Assembly: GCF_007096885.1 (NCBI RefSeq)
Contig: NZ_VJNO01000007.1
Coordinates: 124,001-188,000 of the forward strand
Direction: 5' to 3'
Source: Streptomyces sp. 130
GTDB taxonomy: Bacteria > Actinomycetota > Actinomycetes > Streptomycetales > Streptomycetaceae
DNA: 64,000 bases
Shown: positions 18,346 through 27,368 of the stretch, piece by piece
Position numbering within the stretch: the first letter of the stretch is position 1
How the letters are laid out: every line of letters starts with the position of its first letter
Made by a program: the position numbers and the translations under genes
The notes under the pieces: model-generated
The model's database searches: none
What the model was told of the DNA's origin: nothing
The model's input: only the letters and a program-made list of their open reading frames with translations

Positions 18346-19788
18346 TCACCCGGCCGGAACCGTGTCCTGGAACGTCGTCCCCGCCGCGCGCAACGCGGCC
18401 ACCTTCGCGTTCACCTGCGCAGGCGTGAGGACCCGGTCCTTCACATGCAGGACGTAGTCCACCTGCTGGTCGTACGCGCGAGGCGTGGTGCTCGTCTGCC
18501 CGGCGAGGTCGATCAGCCACTGGTTGAAGTTGATCGACATCCCTCGCTCCGGCAGATAGGCCGCGCTGTGCGTGCCGAAGAGCTGCCCGTCGACGTAGTA
18601 CGTGATCGCGTTGTTGTCGATGGTCACCACCAGGTCGTGCCAGCCCGCGTAGCTCTGCCGGGACTCGGTGTGCTGGTTGACGGCCTCCCACGGGTCGGGC
18701 CGGTAGGTCTCCCACGAGGTGGTGTAGAGGATGTTGCCGCTCTCCCCCCAGCCGCCGTTGGGCAGGTACTCGAAGTCGTACTCGGCGTAGTCGTCCGCCA
18801 TCGGGGCCTTGAGGTCGTTGATGGTGAAGAACGTCTGGACGAGGTGGTCGCCGTCCGGGCCGGACTTCGGCGCGTCGTTGAACTTCACCCTCGCCGCGTA
18901 GGTGCCGTTGCGGAACTTCATCGACTGGGTCAGGATCTCGGTCTGCTTGGTCGACTCGCCGGTGCCCGCCGTCGACGTCTCCAGGTTCATGACGGAGTTG
19001 CCGCTCTGCGTGGCGAACGTGACCTTGTCCGGTGCCCAGGTGGCGCCGGGCACGCCTGGCCCGCCCGCGTTGGAGCGGACGCTCCAGCCGTGCGCGGCGA
19101 TCAGCGGGTCGGTGTGACCGCTGTAGTTGAAGTCGTCGAAGAGGGCCGGCCCGTCCTCGCCCGGGTCCGTCGGGTCCGTGGGGTCGGTCGGATCGGTGGG
19201 ATCGGTCGGGTCGTTGCCCTCCGGGGCCGTGCCCCACACCGTGGCGCCGCCGAGCTGCGCGGTCACCTTCGTCCAGTCGGTGTACGCGGTCGCGCCGGCG
19301 CCGAACGAGTAGTCGTCGCTCTGCACCAGCGGCTGCCAGTTCGCCCGGTAGAACCGCAGCTGCATGTCACCGGTGTCGGCACCCGGTGCCAGGGAGCCGG
19401 CGCCGGAGGTGAAGCCGATCTCCAGGTAGCGGTCGGCGGTGGCGGTCGGGTGCGCGAGCGTGCCGAACGTCCCCGTGATGTTGCCGCACCCCTTCACCGC
19501 CCAGGAGCAGGCGAACCGGTAGGCCTCGCCCACCGCGTCGCCCTTGAAGTAGTAGCGGATCTTCACGTCGCTGAGCTGCACGGATTCGCTGCCGGTGTTG
19601 CGCACCTTCAGCCAGGGCTCGCTCTGGTCGGCGCTCGCGCCCGACGCGCCGGTGCGGTACTGCACGGCGATCGGTTCGCCGGCGGCGCTCGCCGCCGTGG
19701 GGACGGCGGCCAGGGCCGTGCAGCCCAGCGCCACGGTGACGGCGGCCGCGGCGGCGGCGCGCAGCCGGCTCTTCGCGTGTGACTTCAT
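18346..19788 (-). CDS. Secreted CBM3 - GH16-like glycoside hydrolase
   Basis: The 480-residue protein is secreted, with a Sec signal peptide of about 35 residues ending in ASAAG. A family 3 carbohydrate-binding module follows (VQYRTGASGASADQSEPWLK, then IRYYF...CSWA). A DPT-repeat linker sits near residue 215. The C-terminal catalytic domain resembles GH16; the ExDxE active-site pattern is EYDFE in YAEYDFEYLPNGGWG near residue 340. GH16 enzymes cut beta-glucans or galactans. The CBM3 suggests binding to cellulose or chitin, so plant or fungal wall is a likely target. The exact substrate is unknown. Confidence 0.85.
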   Translation of the reverse strand: MKSHAKSRLRAAAAAAVTVALGCTALAAVPTAASAAGEPIAVQYRTGASGASADQSEPWLKVRNTGSESVQLSDVKIRYYFKGDAVGEAYRFACSWAVKGCGNITGTFGTLAHPTATADRYLEIGFTSGAGSLAPGADTGDMQLRFYRANWQPLVQSDDYSFGAGATAYTDWTKVTAQLGGATVWGTAPEGNDPTDPTDPTDPTDPTDPGEDGPALFDDFNYSGHTDPLIAAHGWSVRSNAGGPGVPGATWAPDKVTFATQSGNSVMNLETSTAGTGESTKQTEILTQSMKFRNGTYAARVKFNDAPKSGPDGDHLVQTFFTINDLKAPMADDYAEYDFEYLPNGGWGESGNILYTTSWETYRPDPWEAVNQHTESRQSYAGWHDLVVTIDNNAITYYVDGQLFGTHSAAYLPERGMSINFNQWLIDLAGQTSTTPRAYDQQVDYVLHVKDRVLTPAQVNAKVAALRAAGTTFQDTVPAG

Positions 19789-19830
19789 GCGTCTGTTCCT
19801 TTCGGGAACGTCGTGGGGGAGTGCGATTTC

Positions 19831-19925
19831 AGGGGGTCGGCGCTGTTCCTGGGGGACGGGAGGTCACGGGGGTCGGCGCTGTTCCTGGGGGACGGGAGGT
19901 CACCGGGTCCGCGCGGTTCCTGGGG
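19831..19925. repeat. 36-bp tandem repeat at the 3' end of the GH20 gene
   Basis: A 36-bp unit containing GGCGCTGTTCCTGGGGGACG is present at about 19831-19866 and 19867-19902, with a third diverged partial copy reaching into the last codons of the minus-strand hexosaminidase gene (stop at 19900-19902). The copies look like serial duplications of that gene's tail. Confidence 0.8.
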
Positions 19926-21492
19926 GCGCCGCGGTGAGCGGCCGGGGGGTCAGGGGGCGGTAGTGGACGCCGAGCGCGTCCAGGCGGGTCAGGTGGTGAC
20001 CGAGGCGGGCGAGGAAACCGGGCCAGCCGTCGCCGCCGCCGGACCAGGCGCGGTCCGCGAGGGCGCACAGCCTCGGATACGTCTGGTACTCGATCCGGTC
20101 CGGGGTGCGCGCGTACTCGGTCCACAACTGGGCCTGCGTGCCGAGCAGCCGGGTCGCGTCGCCCGGCTCCCAGTCGTCGGTCAGCGAGCGGTCCCCGTGC
20201 ACCGTGCGCAGCTCGACGGGCGGGCCCGGCTGCGTGAGCGGTTCGCCGGGGGCCTCGGACTCCGCGTAGTCGAGGTAGGTGGCCCGGTAGTGGGCGGCCA
20301 CCACCTGGTGGCCGCGGCGGGCGGCGGCGCGGGCGTGGGCCGGGTCGCGCCAGGTCATCACCGTGAATTCCGGGGGGAGTCCGGTCCCGGTCTCCGCCCA
20401 GCCGACCGGGATACGGCCCCGCTCGGTGACGTACGCCCCGATGCGGCCCATGAACCAGCCGTGCAGGGCCCGCGCATCGGGCAGCCCCTCGGCGGCGGCC
20501 CGCTCCCGGGCCGCCGGGCTGTTCTCCCATTCCGTGGTCGGGCACTCGTCGCCGCCGACGTGGATGTACGGCGACGGGAAGACGTCCATGACCTCGTCCA
20601 GCACCGTCCGGCAGAAGTCGAAGACCTCCTCGTGCACCCCGAACACCGTGTCGCAGACGCCCCACCTGGTCCACACGCCCAGCCGCCGCGACGGGTCGTT
20701 GCCCAGCTCCGGATGGGCGGCCAGGGCGGCCCGGACATGGCCGGGCATCTCGATCTCCGGCACCACCCGCACCCCGCGCGCCCGCGCGTACCGGACGAGG
20801 CCGCGCAGCTCCCGCGCGGTGTACGCCCCCGAGTGCGGGATGCCGTCGAAGCGCTCGACGGGTCCGCCCGGCGGGCCGGCCATCGACTGGCTCCGGTGGC
20901 CGCCGATCCCCGTCAGCCTCGGGTACGCGGCGACCGGCATCCGCCAGCCCTGGTCGTCGGTGAGGTGGAGGTGCAGGGTGTTCAGCTTGTGCAGGGCCAT
21001 CAGGTCCACGTAACGACGCAGATAGGAGACCGGCTGGAAGTGCCGGGCCACGTCGAGCATCGTGCCGCGCCACGGGTGCGCCGGCACATCGCTGATCTCC
21101 ACGCACGGCAGGGTCCAGGCCCCGCCGCGCCGGGCACCCGCCGAGAGCGCCTCGGAGGGCAGGAGCTGGCGCAGCGTCTGGACCCCGCACAGCAGGCCGG
21201 GCAGCCGGGCGGCCCGCAGCAGCACCGTGTCCGGGCCGATGGTGAGCCCGTACCCCTCCTCGCCGAGGCCGCTGAGCTGCGGGTCCAGGGCGAGCACGAC
21301 GCGGCCGGTGGCGGAGGGGGCCAGGGGGAGCCCGGTGCCGGGCCGGAGCAGGGTGCGCAGCAGGTCGGCGGCGCCCTCCGCGCCGGGGTAGGCGCGGATG
21401 CCGGTGTCGGGGGTCAGCGTGAAGCGGCCGGGGCGCGCGGAGACCTTGCGGGGGCGGGGGACGAGGGAGTGTTCGGGGCGGGGTGCGGGCAT
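19900..21492 (-). CDS. Beta-N-acetylhexosaminidase (GH20)
   Basis: The 530-residue enzyme releases N-acetylglucosamine from chito-oligosaccharide ends. The GH20 catalytic Asp-Glu pair is in YIHVGGDECPTTEW near residue 310, preceded by the barrel motifs HLHLTDDQGWRMPV near 178 and VPEIEMPGHV near 245. There is no signal peptide, so it acts inside the cell on imported sugars. It lies 33 bp downstream of the ABC permease genes on the same strand. That points to an intracellular chitobiose-type pathway. Confidence 0.93.
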   Translation of the reverse strand: MPAPRPEHSLVPRPRKVSARPGRFTLTPDTGIRAYPGAEGAADLLRTLLRPGTGLPLAPSATGRVVLALDPQLSGLGEEGYGLTIGPDTVLLRAARLPGLLCGVQTLRQLLPSEALSAGARRGGAWTLPCVEISDVPAHPWRGTMLDVARHFQPVSYLRRYVDLMALHKLNTLHLHLTDDQGWRMPVAAYPRLTGIGGHRSQSMAGPPGGPVERFDGIPHSGAYTARELRGLVRYARARGVRVVPEIEMPGHVRAALAAHPELGNDPSRRLGVWTRWGVCDTVFGVHEEVFDFCRTVLDEVMDVFPSPYIHVGGDECPTTEWENSPAARERAAAEGLPDARALHGWFMGRIGAYVTERGRIPVGWAETGTGLPPEFTVMTWRDPAHARAAARRGHQVVAAHYRATYLDYAESEAPGEPLTQPGPPVELRTVHGDRSLTDDWEPGDATRLLGTQAQLWTEYARTPDRIEYQTYPRLCALADRAWSGGGDGWPGFLARLGHHLTRLDALGVHYRPLTPRPLTAAPPGTARTR

Positions 21493-21524
21493 GCGGGGCC
21501 TCCGGGAGGGGGTGCGGACACGGC

Positions 21525-22367
21525 CTAACCCTTGACGGCGCCGGCGGCGAAGCCGGAGGTGACATGGCGCTGGAGCAGCAGGAAGACCACCAGCGCGGGC
21601 AGGGCGAAGAGGGTGGAGGCGGCCATCGTGGCGCCCCAGTCGGTGCCGAAGGTGTTCTGGAAGGAGGACAGCCAGACCGGCAGGGTGCGGCTGTCCTGGT
21701 GCTTGATGATCAGGAAGTTGGCGTACGCGAACTCGTTCCAGGCGGTGATGAAGCCGAACAGCGAGGTGGCCATCAGCCCCGGCGCCAGCAGTGGCAGGGC
21801 CACCTTCCGGAAGGCGGCCGTCCTGGTGCAGCCGTCGACCTGCGCGGCCTCCTCCAGCTCCGGCGGGATCGTCCCGATGAAACCGCGCAGCACGATCACC
21901 GAGAACGGCAGCGTCACCATGAAGTAGACGAGGGTCAGCGTCGGCAGCCGGTCCAGCATGTCCGTGTCGCGGGAGATGATGTAGACCGGGATGATCAGCG
22001 ACTCCCAGGGCGCCATCTGCGCGATGAACACCATGAGCATGAACTGCCGCCGCCCCTTCCAGCGCAGCCTGGCCACCGCGTACGCCGAGGCCAGGGCGAC
22101 GACCAGCGCCAGCAGGATCGAACTCACCGTCACCAGCACGCTGTTGCGCCAGAACATGCCGAACCCGTCGGCCTGTACGGCGGTGCGGAAGTGGTCGAGC
22201 GTCCAGGTCCGGGGGAGGAGCCGGGGGTCGGAGGACTGGATGTCCTTGGACGGTGTGAACGCGGTGGAGATCATCCAGTAGACGGGGAACAGGCAGACCA
22301 GGACGGTCAGCGCGGCTGCGGCGTTCAGCGGAAGCCGCCGCAGCCGGGCGCTACGGGCACGGCTCAT
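21525..22367 (-). CDS. Carbohydrate ABC transporter permease (MalG-like)
   Basis: The 280-residue protein has six predicted membrane helices, the first at NAAAALTVLVCLFPVYWMIS. The EAA loop that contacts the ATPase is visible as PPELEEAAQVDGCTRTAAFRKVALPLL. It is the second permease of a sugar importer and overlaps the first permease gene by ATGA. No ATPase gene is nearby, so it probably shares a general ATPase such as MsiK, as is usual in Streptomyces. Confidence 0.92.
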   Translation of the reverse strand: MSRARSARLRRLPLNAAAALTVLVCLFPVYWMISTAFTPSKDIQSSDPRLLPRTWTLDHFRTAVQADGFGMFWRNSVLVTVSSILLALVVALASAYAVARLRWKGRRQFMLMVFIAQMAPWESLIIPVYIISRDTDMLDRLPTLTLVYFMVTLPFSVIVLRGFIGTIPPELEEAAQVDGCTRTAAFRKVALPLLAPGLMATSLFGFITAWNEFAYANFLIIKHQDSRTLPVWLSSFQNTFGTDWGATMAASTLFALPALVVFLLLQRHVTSGFAAGAVKG

Positions 22368-23356
22368 CGGATCTCGTCCTCCTGGCGGAGCATCTGGCGG
22401 AAGTACAGGACGAGCACCCCGGACATCAGGACCACGGTGACCATCGAGGCGGCCGAGCCCAGGTCGTAACGCTGGCCGGCGAGCGCGGTCTGGACCGCGT
22501 ACACGGGCAGGATCGTCGTCGCGTCGCCCGGGCCGCCCCGGGTCATCACCCAGATCTGGACGAACGCCTTGAACGTCCAGATCACCTCCAGCGAGAACAC
22601 CAGCAGGAAGATGGGCCGGAGCACCGGAAGGGTGACCGAGCGGAAGATCCGGGCACCGCTCGCCCCGTCGAGCCGCGCCGACTCGTACAGCTCGGCCGGG
22701 ACCGTGGTCAGCGCGGAGTAGACGGTGATCGCGGCGAACGGCACCGACTGCCACACGACCAGCAGGACCAGGATGGCGAAGGCCGCGGTGCCGTGCGCGA
22801 ACCACGGATACCGGTCGAACGAGGAGAAGCCCGCACCGGTCAGCAGATGGTTGACGATGCCGAACTCGGAGTGGAACAGCCACTGGAAGACCGTGGTGGC
22901 CGCGATCACCGGCATGGCCCAGGCCAGCACCAGCGAACTCAGCACCACCGTCCGTGCGACCCGGCCCAGACGCTCGGTCATCAGGGCCACCAGGGTCGCG
23001 ATCACCATGATCAGGACCACGTTGACCGCCATGAACAGGAAGGTGCGCCGGACCACCTCCCAGAACCGCGGATCGCTCAGCAGCGTGCGGTAGTTGCGCA
23101 GCCCGACGAACTCCGCGTCACCCGTGATCAGCTGCCGCAGCCGGAAGTCCTGGAGCGAGATCAGGACCGCCCGCAGCAGCGGATAGACCAGCAGATAGAG
23201 CATGCCGCCGACGGCCGGGGCGATCAGGGCGTACGGCCACAGGCCGCGCGGTTCCCCGGACCGCCGCCGGCGGGACGGCGGTCCGGACGTGCCGGGAAGG
23301 GGAAGGGCCCGGCGCCCGGTGGTGGTGGGTGCGGTCCGTTCCCGGATGACCGACAC
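22364..23356 (-). CDS. Carbohydrate ABC transporter permease (MalF-like)
   Basis: The 330-residue protein has an Arg-rich N-terminal tail, then six or so membrane helices beginning at LWPYALIAPAVGGMLYLLVY. The EAA loop reads PAELYESARLDGASGARIF near residue 235. It is the first permease of the importer and lies 38 bp downstream of the solute-binding lipoprotein gene. Confidence 0.92.
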   Translation of the reverse strand: MSVIRERTAPTTTGRRALPLPGTSGPPSRRRRSGEPRGLWPYALIAPAVGGMLYLLVYPLLRAVLISLQDFRLRQLITGDAEFVGLRNYRTLLSDPRFWEVVRRTFLFMAVNVVLIMVIATLVALMTERLGRVARTVVLSSLVLAWAMPVIAATTVFQWLFHSEFGIVNHLLTGAGFSSFDRYPWFAHGTAAFAILVLLVVWQSVPFAAITVYSALTTVPAELYESARLDGASGARIFRSVTLPVLRPIFLLVFSLEVIWTFKAFVQIWVMTRGGPGDATTILPVYAVQTALAGQRYDLGSAASMVTVVLMSGVLVLYFRQMLRQEDEIR

Positions 23357-23394
23357 GGCACGCCTCCTCTCGACGGTGCGGGTGTGGTCGTGGA

Positions 23395-24663
23395 TCAGGA
23401 GCCGGAGTTCATGGCCCGGGTGATGTCGGCCGACGCGTCGGCCGCCTCCTTCGCCGGGTCACCGCCGGTCAGGACGGCGGTCATGTAGTCCTTGACCGGG
23501 TTCTCCGCCTCGACCGCCGCCCAGCCCGGGGTGTTGGGCGTGGCGTGGCCGTTGGCCGCGCCGACCGCCATCGCGGCGGCCCCCGGGTCGGCGGCGACCG
23601 CGGAGGCGAGCGTCGTGCGGTTCGGTACGTAGCTCATGGCGACGGCCAGCTTCTTCTGCCAGGTGTCACCGGTGAGTTCCTTGATGAAGGTGAGCGCCGC
23701 CTCCTGCTTGCCGGACGCGGTGGGGATCACCAGGTCCGAGCCGCCGGTGAAGACGGCGCCCGGGGTGTCGGCGGTCTTGCCGGGGATCGGGAAGAAGCCC
23801 AGCTTCCCCTTCAGCTCCGGGTTCTTCTCGATGACGACGTTGGCGCCGCCCGGGGTCGAGATGACCTGGGCGACCTTGCCCTGCGCCATCACGTCGGCCT
23901 GCGGCGGGTCGGCCTCGTCGGCGTCCTTGGGCCCCTTGCCGAGCGCCTGGAGCCTGCCGTAGAACTCCATCCCGCGCAGCGCCTGGGGGGTGTCCAGGGC
24001 GCCCTGCCACTTGCCCCCGGACTCGGTGGCGAGGTCGCCGCCCTCGTCCCAGATGAAGCCGGCCAGGGCGTACCACATCTGGCCCGGCAGGTAGATGCCC
24101 TGCGTGCCGCCCTTGTTCAGCTTCTCGGTGGCGGCGATCCACTGGTCGCGGGTCTTGATGGCCCTCGCGTCGATGCCGGCCTTCTCGAAGAGGTCGGTGC
24201 GGTAGATGACCACGCGGTTGGCCGCGTAGTACGGGATGCCGTACTGCTTGCCCTCGTACGCCCCCGGCTCGGCGAGGCCCTTGAGCCAGTCCTCGCCGTT
24301 CAGTTCGTCCACCTTGTCGCTGAGGTCGAGCAGCCCGCCGCTCTGCGCGAACTGGGCGACCTGGGTGTTGCCGCTCTCGATGACGTCCGGGGCGTCGTTG
24401 CTGGCGAGCGCGGCGGTGATCTTCTCGCCGATGCCGTCCCACTCCTGGATCTGGATGCGGGCCCGGATTCCGGGGTGCGCCTTCTCGAAGCCCCGCACGA
24501 ACTCCTTCTGGAACTGGGCCGAGACGCTGTCGCGCATCAGCCAGACGTCGATGCTCGTCCGGCCGTCACCGGAGGAGTCGGAGGAGTCGTCGGACGAGCC
24601 ACAGGCGCTGAGGACGGCGGCGAGTACGAGCGCGGACCCACCGGCAAGCAAGCGGTACTTCAC
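23395..24663 (-). CDS. Sugar-binding lipoprotein of an ABC importer
   Basis: The 422-residue protein is an extracellular solute-binding protein of family 1. It has a lipoprotein signal peptide with lipobox LSAC at about residues 18-21, then a Ser/Asp-rich linker. Cluster features include IRIQEWDGIGEKITAAL and TPGGANVVIEK. It captures a sugar, most likely a chito-oligosaccharide given the GH20 gene in the same operon, and hands it to the two permeases. Its promoter region holds half-sites shared with the operator in front of the GntR gene. Confidence 0.9.
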   Translation of the reverse strand: MKYRLLAGGSALVLAAVLSACGSSDDSSDSSGDGRTSIDVWLMRDSVSAQFQKEFVRGFEKAHPGIRARIQIQEWDGIGEKITAALASNDAPDVIESGNTQVAQFAQSGGLLDLSDKVDELNGEDWLKGLAEPGAYEGKQYGIPYYAANRVVIYRTDLFEKAGIDARAIKTRDQWIAATEKLNKGGTQGIYLPGQMWYALAGFIWDEGGDLATESGGKWQGALDTPQALRGMEFYGRLQALGKGPKDADEADPPQADVMAQGKVAQVISTPGGANVVIEKNPELKGKLGFFPIPGKTADTPGAVFTGGSDLVIPTASGKQEAALTFIKELTGDTWQKKLAVAMSYVPNRTTLASAVAADPGAAAMAVGAANGHATPNTPGWAAVEAENPVKDYMTAVLTGGDPAKEAADASADITRAMNSGS

Positions 24664-24688
24664 GGTTCACCTCTGGGAGAACAGGACC

Positions 24689-24705
24689 TGACCACCTGAC
24701 CAGTG
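24689..24705. promoter_or_regulatory. Direct-repeat half-sites before the sugar importer operon
   Basis: TGACCA at 24689-24694 and TGACCAGTG at 24697-24705 repeat with an 8-bp step, 26-42 bp upstream of the binding-protein start. TGACCAGTG is also the left half of the operator at 24841-24861. They probably bind the adjacent GntR-type regulator. Confidence 0.5.
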
Positions 24706-24840
24706 AAGGCCGCTGGACAGCTCACCTCTTGTTGGTGGATGAAGGTGGCATGGACCAATGAGGCCGTCAAGGCCCTTGTATTCAAAGGACTTTGGCGATC
24801 TTCCGGGAAAGGCGGCTCGCGATAGCGGCTACAATCCATC

Positions 24841-24861
24841 TGACCAGTGGTCCAGTGGTCA
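24841..24861. promoter_or_regulatory. GntR operator between importer operon and regulator gene
   Basis: A 21-bp inverted repeat with arms TGACCAGTGG and CCAGTGGTCA around a central T, symmetrical except for one position per arm. It lies 31 bp upstream of the GntR start. Such sites are typical of HutC/DasR-type repressors. Control of both divergent units is inferred. Confidence 0.65.
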
Positions 24862-24891
24862 GGTACCCAACCCGCCAGAAGGGGGCAGCGC

Positions 24892-25731
24892 ATGGACGCC
24901 GACGCATCGGGGACGGTGCTCAAACGGGAGCGGGCCCGTGACGCCATCCTGGAGATGATCGAGTCCCGGCGCCCGGGCGACGCGATCCCCTCCGAGCGGT
25001 CCCTCTGCGCCGCGCTGGGCGTCTCCCGGCCCACCCTGCGCGCCGCGGTGGACGAGCTGGTCGCGACGGGGCTCCTCGTGCGGGAGCACGGCCGGGGCAT
25101 GTTCGTCGCGCCCGAGAAGATCACCCAGGAGCTGATCTCGGCGGACCTCGCCCTGTCGGTGCCGCGGGCGGCCGGGGCCTGGTCGAGCCGGCTCCTGGAG
25201 TTCACCACCCTCCAGGCCGGCGCCCGGGTCGGCCGCAAGCTGCGCATGTCACCGGCCGCCGACATCGTGTACGTGGCCCGGCTGCGGCTGGTCGACGGCG
25301 CGCCGATGGCCATCGAGCACCTGCACATCCGGGCCGAGCTGGTGCCCGGTCTGTCGGCCGAGGAGCTGGAGAGCGGCGACCTGTACGAGCACCTGCGCGA
25401 GCGCCACGACGTGCACGTCCACGAAGCGGTCCAGGCGATCGAGCCCACCGTGGTGACCCGGGCCGAAGCCGGCCTGCTGGACGTGCCCGAGCTCTCCCCG
25501 GCCCTGCTCTTCGAGCGGCTGACCTCGGACACCACGGGGCGTCCCGTCGAGTACGTGCACTCGCTCTACCGGGGCGACCGCTACCGCATCGTGTCCCGGC
25601 TGGCCCTCGGCCCGGCCGCCGCCGTCGAGCCGGTCGAGGGCGGCCACCACCCGGGCATCCCGCCGGGCGACTTCGCCCAGCGTGAGCCGATCACGTCGTC
25701 GACGCGGGGTGACATCCAGTCCGGGGACTGA
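24892..25731 (+). CDS. GntR-family (HutC/UTRA) transcriptional regulator
   Basis: The 279-residue protein has an N-terminal winged helix (IPSERSLCAALGVSRPTLRA, residues about 27-50, then the wing VREHGRGMFV). A UTRA ligand domain follows (IVYVARLRLVDGAPMAIEHL, AVQAIEPTVV, FERLTSDTTGRPVEYVHSLY). UTRA domains commonly bind phosphorylated sugars. It diverges from the sugar importer and its likely operator lies between them. The last 35 residues are disordered and extend past the usual family end. GAAGGGGG precedes the ATG. Confidence 0.92.
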   Translation: MDADASGTVLKRERARDAILEMIESRRPGDAIPSERSLCAALGVSRPTLRAAVDELVATGLLVREHGRGMFVAPEKITQELISADLALSVPRAAGAWSSRLLEFTTLQAGARVGRKLRMSPAADIVYVARLRLVDGAPMAIEHLHIRAELVPGLSAEELESGDLYEHLRERHDVHVHEAVQAIEPTVVTRAEAGLLDVPELSPALLFERLTSDTTGRPVEYVHSLYRGDRYRIVSRLALGPAAAVEPVEGGHHPGIPPGDFAQREPITSSTRGDIQSGD

Positions 25732-25847
25732 GGGGCGGTAAGCGTGTTGCGCCCTGCGCAATGGCCGGTGCGCCTCTTGCGGTGGATGCGGGGCAGGGCC
25801 ACTGTGGCTGCGACATCCGACGCGACCGACCCCACGAGGTGCCTCGT

Positions 25848-27059
25848 ATGACGTCCCCCACCACCAGCCGCCGCACCCTGCTCGGAGCCCTTCTGGCGGG
25901 CGGCGCCCTCGCCGCCGCCCCCGGCCTCCCGCGCTCCGCGCACCGTCCCGCCCCCCGCCACCCCCACCACCCGCCGCACCCCGCCCGCCCCGCGACCCGC
26001 GGCACCGGCACCCTCTACCTCGGCACCTACACCTCCACCAGCCCGGGCGGCACCGGCATCGGCGTCGCCGCGTACGACCGGGCTGGTGGGAGCATCACCG
26101 CCCGCACCGTCGTCACCGGCGTCGAGAACCCGTCGTACCTCGCCCTCCACCCCGCGGGCACCACGCTCTACGCGGTCGACGAGCAGCAGAACGGGGGCGT
26201 CACCGCGGTCGCCCTCGCCCAGGACGGCACCTTCCGGGTGCTCGGCACCCGGTCCACCGGGGGCGCCGGCCCCTGCCACCTCTCGGTCCACCCCGGCGGG
26301 CGGTGGCTGCTCAGCGCCAACTACACCTCCGGCAGCGTCGCCGTGCACCCGCTGGCCGACGACGGATCGGTGGGCGAGCGCACTGACCTGGCCGTCCACA
26401 GCTCGCCCGCCCCCGGGCCCGGGCAGGGCGGCCCGCACGCGCACCAGATCATCACCTCGCCCGACGGCGGCCACGTCCTCGCCGTCGACCTCGGGACCGA
26501 CACGGTGTACACATACCGGCTGGACGAGACACGCGGCACCCTGGAGCAGGTGTCGTACGCCGTGCTGCGGCCGGGCGCCGGCCCCCGCCACCTCACCTTC
26601 CACCCCGGCGGGCGCCACGCCTACCTGGCCTGCGAGCTCGACAACACGGCGGTGGTCTGCGGCTACGACCCCGCCACGGGCACGCTCACCCCGGGGGACC
26701 CGCAGTCCACCGGCACCGGCTCCGGCACCAGCTACCCCGCGCAGTTCCTGGTCACCGGGGACGGCCGGTTCGCCTACCTCGCGAACCGGGGCCACAACAG
26801 CATCACCCGGTACGCGATCGAGGACGGCGGGGCCGCGCTGCGCCTGCTCGGCACCGTGCCCGTGGGCGGCGACTTCCCCCGGCACACCGCCCTCTCGCCG
26901 GACGGCACCCTGCTCTTCGCCGCCAACCAGAGGTCCGGCACGGTCACCGCCTTCCGGGTGGACGCCGCATCAGGCTCCCTGACCTCGGTCGGGACGCCCT
27001 ACCCGGCCCCGGCGGCGGTCTGCGTGCTGCCGGTACAGGCGCCGGCGCGGGGGCGTTAG
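25848..27059 (+). CDS. Exported lactonase-family beta-propeller protein
   Basis: The 403-residue protein begins with a twin-arginine type signal (SRRTLLGALLAGGALAAAPG) and a His/Pro-rich linker. The rest is a seven-bladed propeller of the 6-phosphogluconolactonase (PF10282) family, with repeated blades such as NPSYLALHPAGTTLYAVDE and GPRHLTFHPGGRHAYLACEL. The start at the ATG at 25848, with GAGGTG upstream, gives a complete Tat signal. Outside the cell it may hydrolyse a sugar lactone, but the substrate is unknown. Confidence 0.87.
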   Translation: MTSPTTSRRTLLGALLAGGALAAAPGLPRSAHRPAPRHPHHPPHPARPATRGTGTLYLGTYTSTSPGGTGIGVAAYDRAGGSITARTVVTGVENPSYLALHPAGTTLYAVDEQQNGGVTAVALAQDGTFRVLGTRSTGGAGPCHLSVHPGGRWLLSANYTSGSVAVHPLADDGSVGERTDLAVHSSPAPGPGQGGPHAHQIITSPDGGHVLAVDLGTDTVYTYRLDETRGTLEQVSYAVLRPGAGPRHLTFHPGGRHAYLACELDNTAVVCGYDPATGTLTPGDPQSTGTGSGTSYPAQFLVTGDGRFAYLANRGHNSITRYAIEDGGAALRLLGTVPVGGDFPRHTALSPDGTLLFAANQRSGTVTAFRVDAASGSLTSVGTPYPAPAAVCVLPVQAPARGR

Positions 27060-27116
27060 GGTCGAGCCCGAGCCGCAGGTCGCACCGGACGCGGTGTGAC
27101 GTATCAGGGAGGCACC

Positions 27117-27368
27117 ATGCGCTTGAGAGTGGAGTTCACCACCGAGCCCTTCGACCTGGACGAGGCGCCCGCGCACGCGGTCGTGGCGCGCGAGGTCATC
27201 CAGGGGGCCGAGCTGGACGCCGTCGACGTCGGCCCGTTCGGCAACACGGCGGAGGGCGGTGCCGACCAGGTGCTCACCGCCGTGGACAGCCTGCTGCGGC
27301 AAGCGCTGGCATCGGGTGCCACCCGGGTCTCGCTCCAGGTCAACGTCATCGGAGAGGACCCGAAGTGA
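27117..27368 (+). CDS. Thiamine-binding-like small protein (MTH1187/YkoF type)
   Basis: The 83-residue protein resembles the MTH1187 family, called thiamine-binding in Pfam. It starts VEFTTEPFDLDEAPAHAVVA, then has VGPFGNTAEGGADQVLTAV, where family members have a GTxxEG turn. It ends with a beta strand, ATRVSLQVNVI. GGGAGG precedes the ATG. It overlaps the following regulator gene by 4 bp, so the two are made together just upstream of the uricase operon. A ligand-sensing role alongside the regulator is speculative. Confidence 0.65.
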   Translation: MRLRVEFTTEPFDLDEAPAHAVVAREVIQGAELDAVDVGPFGNTAEGGADQVLTAVDSLLRQALASGATRVSLQVNVIGEDPK

